From Anaerolineae bacterium (lineage in GTDB: Bacteria > Chloroflexota > Anaerolineae > B4-G1): a stretch of DNA of 5,178 nt. The stretch spans positions 1-5,178 of the forward strand of contig JAUWOI010000354.1 of the NCBI GenBank assembly GCA_030612185.1, in the 5' to 3' direction. A program made the translations under genes and the position numbers. The notes under the pieces were generated by a model. It was not told the origin of the DNA. It searched no databases and worked only from the letters and a program-made list of their open reading frames with translations. This document shows, piece by piece, positions 1 through 4,424 of this stretch (position 1 is the first letter of the stretch; every line of letters starts with the position of its first letter).

Positions 1-29
1 CTCGACTACGCTCGGGGCAGGCAGGGCAG
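1..29. repeat. possible dispersed REP-like repeat at the window edge (partial)
   Basis: The first bases, CTCGACTACGCTCGGGGCAG and what follows, match the style of the 'CCCTTCGACTACGCTCAGGGCAGG' elements that recur in many environmental bacterial genomes. Only one copy is visible and it is cut by the window edge. Its identity as a repeat is therefore from memory, not from internal comparison. It lies in frame inside the leftmost gene. Confidence 0.35.
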
Positions 30-141
30 TCTCCTCGCGCTCGACCAGCCACAGGCACAGCCGCTCAAAGTCACGCGGCGACAGTTTGTCGAAGGGCAGG
101 GTGTGGGTTGTGCCGGTGATAGAGGGTTGGGACCCGGTCAA
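1..141 (-). CDS. N-terminus of a protein with an LSPRDFERL opening (partial)
   Basis: The first 47 codons of a gene whose 3' part lies beyond the left edge. Translation from TTG gives MTGSQPSITGT, then LPFDKLSPRDFERLCLWLVE at residues 15-34, then a proline/alanine-rich tail. The TTG start is chosen because a perfect AGGAGG lies 7 nt upstream (149-154); no ATG fits as well. The LSPxDFExL pattern followed by a hydrophobic helix resembles the start of Mrr-like restriction-endonuclease-fold domains, and of long NTPase or WD40-type proteins that I recall from Chloroflexota. This is recollection of a pattern, and no catalytic residue is inside the window. The last residues (ALPAPSVVE) are encoded by what looks like a dispersed repeat, so the gene may be interrupted here. 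The function is unknown. That a gene starts here is fairly secure; the family is not. Confidence 0.6.
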   Translation of the reverse strand, partial: MTGSQPSITGTTHTLPFDKLSPRDFERLCLWLVEREETALPAPSVVE

Positions 142-215
142 ATGTGCGCCTCCTGTGATCTGTCTACCGCCATCGCTGCGATTTCGTCCTCCGTCAGGCC
201 ATGTATCTTGCACAC
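138..215 (-). CDS. possible small ORF, 25 aa, overlapping the next start
   Basis: A short open frame starting at GTG reads MCKIHGLTEDEIAAMAVDRSQEAHI. It is closed upstream by an in-frame TGA at 240-242. Its own TGA overlaps the TTG start of the leftmost gene as TTGA (138-141), the arrangement seen in translationally coupled genes. The GTG lies just after the flavodoxin stop (217-219) and has no convincing Shine-Dalgarno site. The peptide looks protein-like, with an amphipathic acidic helix, but I recognise no family. It could be a genuine small gene, the C-terminal remnant of a lost gene, or chance. Confidence 0.2.
   Translation of the reverse strand: MCKIHGLTEDEIAAMAVDRSQEAHI
149..154 (-). 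promoter_or_regulatory. Shine-Dalgarno site AGGAGG that fixes a TTG start
   Basis: On the minus strand AGGAGG is followed by a 7-nt spacer and TTG (139-141). A consensus site at ideal spacing is the main reason for accepting the rare TTG start of the leftmost gene. Confidence 0.65.
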
Positions 216-216
216 T

Positions 217-753
217 TTATAGGCGTCGTAGCAACTGTGTCACGTCCCGCCTGACTTTCCTCAGGTCTTCTGCGTTGGGCCGCCCCCTGATATCCCCCAG
301 CCGGCCCCGGGTACTCGCTTCCTCTGAGCCGTGGAACTCACCCACCACGTACCACTCATCCAACACGGTAAAACCCAGGTGCTCGAAGAACTGCCCGGCA
401 TACTTGCCGGCGGGAATGGCCTCGTTGATGCCGGTATGCGGCCCAGAATACGTGCAAAAAATCAGCACGTTCTTTCCAGGGACTTTTGGAGCGCCCACTT
501 TTACGCGACCCTGCCTCCTGTACTCAGCGAACTTGCTCTTCAGGAACTTGTCCACCGGTTTAGGAGGAGACCATTGATAGGACGGAAAACCGATGCAGAT
601 CAAGTTATAGTCGTAGAAGTTGATACCTGCGGCTTCCTCCGTCCTCTTGAGCAAAACCTCAACGCCGGCCGCTTGCAAGGCTTCGTTGATGGCCAGGGCT
701 ACTTTCTCAGTGTTTCCGGTTTTTGACCAGTAGATGATGGCGGCTTTCATCAT
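217..753 (-). CDS. flavodoxin-like FMN-binding protein
   Basis: A 178-aa protein in the short-chain flavodoxin size range. Residues 3-8 (KAAIIY) form the first beta strand. Residues 10-15 (SKTGNT) are the FMN phosphate-binding loop, matching the flavodoxin (S/T)xTGxT pattern. Residues 50-60 (NLICIGFPSYQ) fit the strand and loop that contact the flavin, and TYSGPHTG (101-108) fits the second flavin loop. It would be cytoplasmic, carrying FMN and acting in electron transfer or as a small NAD(P)H-dependent reductase; the partner is unknown. The start at 753 is chosen because GGAGG (761-765) lies 7 nt upstream; the next codon is also ATG. A longer reading from 846 would translate the hsdS-tail duplication and is rejected. 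It follows hsdS on the same strand with a gap of about 136 nt, so read-through is possible. No functional link to the restriction system is evident. Confidence 0.87.
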   Translation of the reverse strand: MMKAAIIYWSKTGNTEKVALAINEALQAAGVEVLLKRTEEAAGINFYDYNLICIGFPSYQWSPPKPVDKFLKSKFAEYRRQGRVKVGAPKVPGKNVLIFCTYSGPHTGINEAIPAGKYAGQFFEHLGFTVLDEWYVVGEFHGSEEASTRGRLGDIRGRPNAEDLRKVRRDVTQLLRRL

Positions 754-760
754 GTATGCA

Positions 761-765
761 CCTCC
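761..765 (-). promoter_or_regulatory. Shine-Dalgarno site GGAGG for the flavodoxin-like gene
   Basis: GGAGG on the minus strand lies 7 nt before the ATG at 751-753 and 10 nt before the second ATG at 748-750. It argues for the internal start over the longer reading from 846, which has no comparable site. Confidence 0.7.
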
Positions 766-773
766 GGGTCTCA

Positions 774-817
774 TCTCAACTCTCTGCGAAACGCCCGCTG
801 CAGCAGCGTTTGGAACA
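774..817 (-). pseudogene. duplicated remnant of the hsdS 3' end
   Basis: These 44 bases match the last 44 bases of hsdS (890-933) at 39 positions by eye. The first 31 bases (787-817 against 903-933) differ at only one. Read on the minus strand the copy encodes FQTLLQRAFRREL followed by R and a TGA at 771-773; the intact gene ends FQTLLQRAFRGEL. The copy has no start and no upstream domain, so it is a tail fragment. It may be left from a second hsdS gene or from a local duplication around the intervening repeat element. Confidence 0.75.
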
Positions 818-889
818 CGAATAGCGCGAAAGGGCGCGAAACGCACGAAACCCTTTCGCGTCCTTCGTCCACTTCGTGAGTTTCGTGGT
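818..889. repeat. intergenic hairpin and TTCG-repeat element
   Basis: A 72-bp spacer lying exactly between the two copies of the hsdS tail. It holds a perfect inverted repeat, CGCGAAAGGG at 825-834 against CCCTTTCGCG at 851-860, with a 16-nt loop that itself repeats the GCGCGAAA motif. It continues into TTCG-headed 9-mers. Similar 'CACGAAG/CTTCGTG' intergenic elements are, from memory, common in Chloroflexota and other environmental genomes. No T-run follows the stem on the minus strand, so it is not a textbook terminator. Confidence 0.65.
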
Positions 890-890
890 T
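855..890 (+). repeat. four tandem 9-bp TTCGnnnnn units
   Basis: TTCG occurs at 855, 864, 873 and 882, exactly every 9 bases. The units are TTCGCGTCC, TTCGTCCAC, TTCGTGAGT and TTCGTGGTT. The last base overlaps the hsdS stop codon (890-892), so the array abuts the end of the gene. Confidence 0.6.
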
Positions 891-933
891 CACAACTCCC
901 CTCGAAACGCCCGCTGCAGCAGCGTCTGGAACA
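890..933 (-). repeat. hsdS 3'-terminal copy of a 44-bp direct repeat
   Basis: The functional copy of the duplicated sequence described at 774-817. It encodes the C-terminal HsdS residues from FQTLLQRAFRGEL to the stop codon. Both copies lie in the same orientation. Confidence 0.75.
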
Positions 934-2032
934 GGTGCTCGGCCTGGCGCTCGGCTTCGCGTTGCTGGCCGCGCAACCGCTCGAATTTGTGGGTGATGTG
1001 GGCGAACTCTCCTTGGAGCGGGAGAGGAGGAAGTGGGATGTCCAGGTTTCTCAGGATTCTCAAGTTTATGTTCTTCTGTGCAGATTCAGGGGCCGTTTCT
1101 TCTAGAATTCCCTGAATGAATGCAAACCACTGTTGAACGAATTCAACATTCGTTTTCTCATTTGGAACAAAACCAACCACACTATCGGGAAAACAGGCAC
1201 CAAAAGTCATAATGGCTGTTTTGGCTATATTAGCAGCAATGGTTATACAAAGAGTTCCGCTAGGCCATAGCTTGCTTTGCTCAAGCCCTAATTCTGAGTA
1301 GGTTTGTTTATAGGCTCTGACGTATCCTGATGCATTTGCTACATCGCCAGTTTGAACAAACGGGTATGGACCACCATATAACTTTGGAGCATTTCTGGGA
1401 CGATTCTTTGATTTCCCTCGATCTAATCTACCAATTGAGCTCAGCTTAACAATAGGCCACCCCATCGGATTCGACACCGGATCCCCAAACATCTCCAAGA
1501 AGACCGATTGCAGGTAGGTGTCGTTGAGGTCGCGGGCGGTGCGGCGCAGGCAGCGCAAGCGATCCGCTTTTGCCAGGATGGCAGCGATGCGCTTTTGTTC
1601 GGGGAGTGGGGGGAGGAGGATTCTGTACTTCGCCAGCAGTTTGGGGGAAATCCTTGGCAGATTCGCCCCTGAAACGTTTGAGCTTGCCCATTCGACAAAT
1701 CCGGGTGTCAGCAGAAATGCCCAAAGGTAAGTACGGTCTAGATCATCCTCTGCTGGCAAGATCGGTAGTATCTCAGTTGTGCAGACACCATCAAAGGCCG
1801 GTAATGCGACTTTATTCAGGTAGGGTCGCAGTTTCCCGTATAGCACGTGCTTCGAGGTAAACCTGAATTTAGTGGCACGCAACGACTCTGGTTTACCATC
1901 AAACTCAGCAGCGAAACGGCCTGCATCCTTCTCGATGTGCTCGAGACCCACGTAGGGGAGTGTCTCACACTCCTCACTAGACGCAACTGTCCGATCTATC
2001 CTGGCAACCTCATCCAGAGCAACGAATTTCAT
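890..2032 (-). CDS. hsdS: type I restriction-modification specificity subunit HsdS
   Basis: A 380-aa DNA-recognition subunit. In HsdS proteins two target-recognition domains (TRDs) each read half of a bipartite site, and conserved helices dock two HsdM and space the TRDs. Here TRD1 covers about residues 1-137. A central conserved region at 139-184 carries LLPPLPEQKRIAAILAKAD and ends EMFGDP. TRD2 begins at GWPIVKLS (191) and runs to about 330. The second conserved region (331-380) has IPLPPLPLQGEFAHI and ends LLQRAFRGEL. The repeated LPPLP motif marks the internal duplication typical of the family. The ATG overlaps the hsdM stop as ATGA (2029-2032), indicating translational coupling. By hand count TRD2 is about 42% GC (1081-1440), against about 68% for part of the central region (1501-1560), which suggests acquired specificity sequence. 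The size is slightly short but both TRDs are present, so it is probably functional. The target sequence cannot be predicted. Confidence 0.95.
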   Translation of the reverse strand: MKFVALDEVARIDRTVASSEECETLPYVGLEHIEKDAGRFAAEFDGKPESLRATKFRFTSKHVLYGKLRPYLNKVALPAFDGVCTTEILPILPAEDDLDRTYLWAFLLTPGFVEWASSNVSGANLPRISPKLLAKYRILLPPLPEQKRIAAILAKADRLRCLRRTARDLNDTYLQSVFLEMFGDPVSNPMGWPIVKLSSIGRLDRGKSKNRPRNAPKLYGGPYPFVQTGDVANASGYVRAYKQTYSELGLEQSKLWPSGTLCITIAANIAKTAIMTFGACFPDSVVGFVPNEKTNVEFVQQWFAFIQGILEETAPESAQKNINLRILRNLDIPLPPLPLQGEFAHITHKFERLRGQQREAERQAEHLFQTLLQRAFRGEL

Positions 2033-3729
2033 TCAAGCAACCTTTGAATCTCTCGCACTTCCTCACCCATCACCCGTTCCAACTCCAACAACCGCTCCAG
2101 CGTCACCTGGGGCTTCTCATAATAGGCTTCGTCCTGCACCACCTGGCGGTAGCGGCTGGCGGAGAGGTCGTACTTGTTGGCCTTGACCTGCTCCCTGGTG
2201 ACCCAGAACTGGCGGGTCAGTTGATCCATCTGCGCCTGGAGAGGGGCGATCTGGGCTTCGAGGTCGGCCAGTTCGTCGTTGGCAGACCCTAAGGGTTTCG
2301 GAAAACCCTTAGGGTCTTCGATCACGCTTTCGAAGGTCAAGCGGTTGATCTCGGCCTGCAACTTCAACCGTTCGGCCTTCAGCGGCGCGACCTGGGCACG
2401 GAGAGCCTCCCGGCGGGCCTGGCGCGCGGCCTGGAATTCGGCGTCGTGCCGCTGGCGCCAACACTCCAGGATGTCGGGGATGTCGTTTTCGGGCACTATC
2501 TGCCGCTTGTCGTCCAGCGAGAAGCCGTCGTGGGCCATGTCGTAGAACCATACGCGGTCGGTCGTCGCGCCACGGGTGAAGAGCAGCACCGCCGTGGAGA
2601 CCCCCGCGTAGGGCTTGAACACGCCGCCGGGCATGGAGACCACGCCGTCCAGCCGGTTCTCCTCAATCAGTTTCCGGCGCAGTTCGACGTGCGCCCGGCT
2701 GGAGCCGAAGAGCACGCCGTCGGGCACGATCACGGCGCAGCGCCCGCCCATATCCAGCGCCCGCAGGATCAGATGCACGAAGAGCAACTCAGATTTGCGG
2801 GTGTTGCTCGGCAGCGTGTCGCTGACGCTGCCCTTGTCCACCGCACCCTTGAACGGCGGGTTCATCAGGATCACGTCGTAGTCGCGCGCCTCGGTGAAGT
2901 CCTTGGAGAGCGTGTCCATGTAAAAAAAACGCGGGTACTCGATGCCGTGCAGCATCAGGTTCATCGAGCCGATGCGCAGCATGGCCATCCCAGAGTCGTT
3001 GTCGTAGCCTCGGAAGGCCTCCCCTTGCAGAAACGTGCGCTGCTCGTCTGTCAGCAGGTCGCCGACCAGGTTGTGGGGCCAGCCCTGCCCGTCGTATTCC
3101 AGGATGTCGGGGGAGGTGTGCTGTTCCAGGATGTACTGGTACCCGTTGACCAGGAAGCCGCAGGTGCCCGCCGCCAGGTCACCGATGCGCTCGCCGGGCC
3201 GGGGATCAATCATCTGCACCATCAAACGGATGACGTGGCGCGGTGTGCGGAACTGGCCGCTGCGCCCGGCGGTGTTCAGTTTGCTCAACAGGTACTCGTA
3301 CAGGTCGCCCTGCACATCCTGGTTCTGGGCTGAGATCTGCATCTGATTTATCATCTGGCAGGCTTCGATCAGCAGGCTGGGCTTGTTGATCTTGAACTCG
3401 GCGTTTTTCATGTACCGCTCGAAGGAACTGCCCCCCTCCCCCATCTCTTTGAACCAGGGGAAGACCACCTCTTTCACGTGGGCGAGCGCCTTGCCCGCCT
3501 CGAAGTTCGTCCAATGTCCCCAGCGTTTCTCCAGCGGGACGCGGGGCAGGTACAGTTGTCCGCGGCGCTGGGCCTGGCGCTCGTTCCGGTTCTCGACATC
3601 GTCCAGCCGCTTGAGGAAGAGCAGGTACGACAGTTGCTCGATGGCGTCGAGCGGGTTAGAGAGGCCGCCCGTCCAGAGTTTGTCCCACAGTTGGTCTACT
3701 TGAGAGCGCAGTTTGGAGTCGGTGAGCAT
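2029..3729 (-). CDS. hsdM: type I restriction-modification DNA methyltransferase subunit HsdM
   Basis: A 566-aa N6-adenine methyltransferase subunit that uses S-adenosylmethionine to modify the site chosen by HsdS. The N-terminal helical domain (about 5-135) begins with the usual LWDKLW segment and a YLLFLKRLDD motif at 35-44. QFRTPRHVIRLMV (159-171) introduces the catalytic domain. DLAAGTCGFL (184-193) is the SAM-binding motif I. NPPF (290-293) is catalytic motif IV of gamma-class adenine methyltransferases. Residues of about 425-510 are rich in A, E, L, Q and R and look like a helical hairpin coiled coil; the family-like ANKYDLSASRY follows at 517-527. Residues 472-482 (DPKGFPKPLGS) are encoded by a 34-bp palindromic repeat also found beside the transposase. 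That probably adds a loop without destroying the domain. The start at 3729 is backed by GGAAGGA 7 nt upstream. The gene is coupled to hsdS by ATGA. Confidence 0.96.
   Translation of the reverse strand: MLTDSKLRSQVDQLWDKLWTGGLSNPLDAIEQLSYLLFLKRLDDVENRNERQAQRRGQLYLPRVPLEKRWGHWTNFEAGKALAHVKEVVFPWFKEMGEGGSSFERYMKNAEFKINKPSLLIEACQMINQMQISAQNQDVQGDLYEYLLSKLNTAGRSGQFRTPRHVIRLMVQMIDPRPGERIGDLAAGTCGFLVNGYQYILEQHTSPDILEYDGQGWPHNLVGDLLTDEQRTFLQGEAFRGYDNDSGMAMLRIGSMNLMLHGIEYPRFFYMDTLSKDFTEARDYDVILMNPPFKGAVDKGSVSDTLPSNTRKSELLFVHLILRALDMGGRCAVIVPDGVLFGSSRAHVELRRKLIEENRLDGVVSMPGGVFKPYAGVSTAVLLFTRGATTDRVWFYDMAHDGFSLDDKRQIVPENDIPDILECWRQRHDAEFQAARQARREALRAQVAPLKAERLKLQAEINRLTFESVIEDPKGFPKPLGSANDELADLEAQIAPLQAQMDQLTRQFWVTREQVKANKYDLSASRYRQVVQDEAYYEKPQVTLERLLELERVMGEEVREIQRLLE
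2284..2317. repeat. palindromic repeat copy A, inside hsdM
   Basis: Perfect 15-bp arms AGACCCTAAGGGTTT (2284-2298) and its complement (2303-2317) around a 4-nt loop, CGGA on the plus strand. It differs from copy C (4391-4424) at one loop base only. On the minus strand it is read through as DPKGFPKPLGS of HsdM. Confidence 0.95.
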
Positions 3730-3736
3730 TGGTAAT

Positions 3737-3743
3737 TCCTTCC
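3737..3743 (-). promoter_or_regulatory. Shine-Dalgarno site for hsdM
   Basis: GGAAGGA on the minus strand lies 7 nt before the hsdM ATG and only 9 nt beyond the end of hairpin copy B (3753-3788). An extra copy of the arm start AGACCCT overlaps at 3744-3750. The site gives hsdM independent initiation despite the transposase gene inserted upstream. Folding of the neighbouring hairpin could affect ribosome access. Confidence 0.65.
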
Positions 3744-3752
3744 AGACCCTTC

Positions 3753-3788
3753 TAGACCCTAAGGGTTTTCTGAAACCCTTAGGGTCTA
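3753..3788. repeat. palindromic repeat copy B, between the transposase gene and hsdM
   Basis: Arms are 16 bp (TAGACCCTAAGGGTTT at 3753-3768 and its complement at 3773-3788) around the loop TCTG. Its 34-bp core (3754-3787) is the exact reverse complement of copy C. The transposase stop codon TAG is formed by the last three bases (3786-3788). A partial arm AGACCCT also occurs 10 bp to its left (3744-3750). No T-run follows, so terminator activity is doubtful. Confidence 0.95.
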
Positions 3789-4370
3789 ATCCTCAGGCAC
3801 CCACAAGGCCACCTTCTGTTCGGTCACCTCTTGCTGGTGCAATACCACAAAGTTATCCACGCCATCAAACCACGCCAACACATCACCCCTCTCCAGGCGC
3901 GTTGGCTTGGTGGACAAAAGTGTCTGATAAGATGAGTGGGGCCAGGCGCGGAAATCGTCTACCAAGCCGTGCTTCTGCGGGTTCTGGTGGATGTAGATCA
4001 CCAACCAGATGAAATAGGCGTCGGAGGCGACTTCGATGCGTCCAAAGGGGTTTTGGAAGAGGCTTCCGGTGCGATTATATGCCTTGTTAATCGCTTTGGC
4101 GTATGCATTGAAAAGGTTTCCGAACTGCTGGCTCGGCTTTAGAACCCTAAGGGTCTCTTGCTCCTCCACCGTTTTGATACGTACCAGGAAATGGAAATGG
4201 TTGCGCAGTAGACAGTAGACGCAGGTGTCGGCTATCGGCACAATGTACTTGGCGTAGAGTTCCAGGAAATGGCGATAGTTGCATTTTTCAAAAAAGATGT
4301 CTTCCTGGTTGTTGCCGCGATTGTAGATGTGGTAGTACTTGCCGTATTGGAGGGGGACTGGTTTGGACAT
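3786..4370 (-). CDS. REP-associated tyrosine transposase (RAYT), Y1/HUH family
   Basis: A 194-aa Y1-type single-strand transposase. The start region PLQYGKYYHIYNRGN (6-20) is the usual opening of this family. RNHFHFLVRI at 56-65 holds the HUH metal-binding pair His58 and His60. The likely catalytic tyrosine is Tyr90 in LFNAYAKAINKAYNRTGSLFQ, followed by the conserved YIHQNPQKHGLVDDFRAWPHSSY (126-148). Family members nick single-stranded DNA at hairpin REP sequences. Here a perfect 34-bp hairpin lies on each side, so these are the natural substrate candidates. GGAGG at 4377-4381 sits 6 nt before the ATG. The stop codon lies in hairpin copy B. Codons 72-77 (ETLRVL) contain a near-perfect half of the repeat. 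The length is normal and the catalytic residues are present, so it is probably active or recently active. It may be co-transcribed with the hsd genes. Confidence 0.93.
   Translation of the reverse strand: MSKPVPLQYGKYYHIYNRGNNQEDIFFEKCNYRHFLELYAKYIVPIADTCVYCLLRNHFHFLVRIKTVEEQETLRVLKPSQQFGNLFNAYAKAINKAYNRTGSLFQNPFGRIEVASDAYFIWLVIYIHQNPQKHGLVDDFRAWPHSSYQTLLSTKPTRLERGDVLAWFDGVDNFVVLHQQEVTEQKVALWVPED
4143..4156. repeat. half copy of the palindromic repeat inside the transposase gene
   Basis: AACCCTAAGGGTCT matches one arm of the repeat at 13 of 14 positions, differing only at the central A/T of CCCTWAGGG. It encodes part of ETLRVL (residues 72-77), in a stretch between the HUH strand and the catalytic helix that I believe is variable. 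It could be a decayed insertion, a recognition half-site, or chance. Confidence 0.5.
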
Positions 4371-4376
4371 TGGGTG

Positions 4377-4381
4377 CCTCC
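4377..4381 (-). promoter_or_regulatory. Shine-Dalgarno site GGAGG for the transposase gene
   Basis: GGAGG lies 6 nt before the ATG at 4368-4370, in the short gap between hairpin copy C and the gene. It supports this start and shows the transposase carries its own translation signal inside the hsd operon. Confidence 0.65.
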
Positions 4382-4390
4382 GTGATCACA

Positions 4391-4424
4391 AGACCCTAAG
4401 GGTTTCAGAAAACCCTTAGGGTCT
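4391..4424. repeat. palindromic repeat copy C, at the hsdR 3' end
   Basis: Perfect 15-bp arms AGACCCTAAGGGTTT (4391-4405) and its complement (4410-4424) around the loop CAGA. It is the exact reverse complement of the core of copy B. The hsdR stop TGA (4405-4407 on the minus strand) straddles the loop and the downstream arm, and the arm before it encodes the last HsdR residues TLRVF. No T-run is present. Confidence 0.95.

Larger units (their letters stand above)
3754..4424 (-). mobile_element. RAYT unit flanked by inverted copies of its presumed REP repeat
   Basis: A 671-bp unit consisting of a Y1-family transposase gene with one 34-bp hairpin at each side, the two hairpins being exact inverted copies. 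It lies between hsdR and hsdM, genes that usually sit together in one operon. I see no target-site duplication outside the hairpins, and the organisation is that of a REP/RAYT system rather than a classical IS with terminal inverted repeats. All three open frames in the surroundings remain intact, so the insertion seems tolerated or domesticated. The functional link between transposase and repeat is inferred from proximity and from known RAYT biology. Confidence 0.75.

Noticed and set aside
86..577. Plus-strand frame opposite the flavodoxin-like gene
   Set aside because: Its composition (S, P, R and C rich) is that of a shadow, and it overlaps a gene with clear FMN-binding motifs on the other strand.
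754..846. Longer N-terminus for the flavodoxin-like protein, starting at 846
   Set aside because: The extra residues translate the duplicated hsdS tail and part of the repeat element in an unrelated frame. Flavodoxins begin right at the first beta strand, and a GGAGG site precedes the ATG at 753.
890..2032. A phase-variable inverting hsdS locus
   Set aside because: No inverted repeat pair within or beyond hsdS, no second silent TRD, and no recombinase gene is visible. Only a short direct repeat of the tail is present.
2446..3333. Long plus-strand open frame opposite hsdM (295 codons)
   Set aside because: It is antisense to a clearly conserved HsdM and rich in V, H, A and Q as expected from the complement of GC-rich codons. 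It shows no recognisable domain.
4381..4390. GTGATCAC palindrome next to copy C, and a similar GATCACG next to copy A
   Set aside because: It is too short to distinguish from chance. At copy A the bases are part of ordinary hsdM codons.
2284..4424. The 34-bp repeats as a CRISPR array
   Set aside because: There are three widely separated, fully palindromic copies in differing orientations with genes between them. There are no regular spacers and no cas genes.
3753..4424. The hairpins as ordinary intrinsic terminators
   Set aside because: The stems are strong, but no U-tract follows on the transcribed strand at any copy, and one copy lies in the middle of hsdM. A weak attenuating effect cannot be excluded.
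3754..4424. A classical insertion sequence with terminal inverted repeats and target duplication
   Set aside because: Each end is itself a palindrome, no matching short direct repeats flank the unit, and the Y1 family does not use terminal inverted repeats. A REP/RAYT unit fits better.
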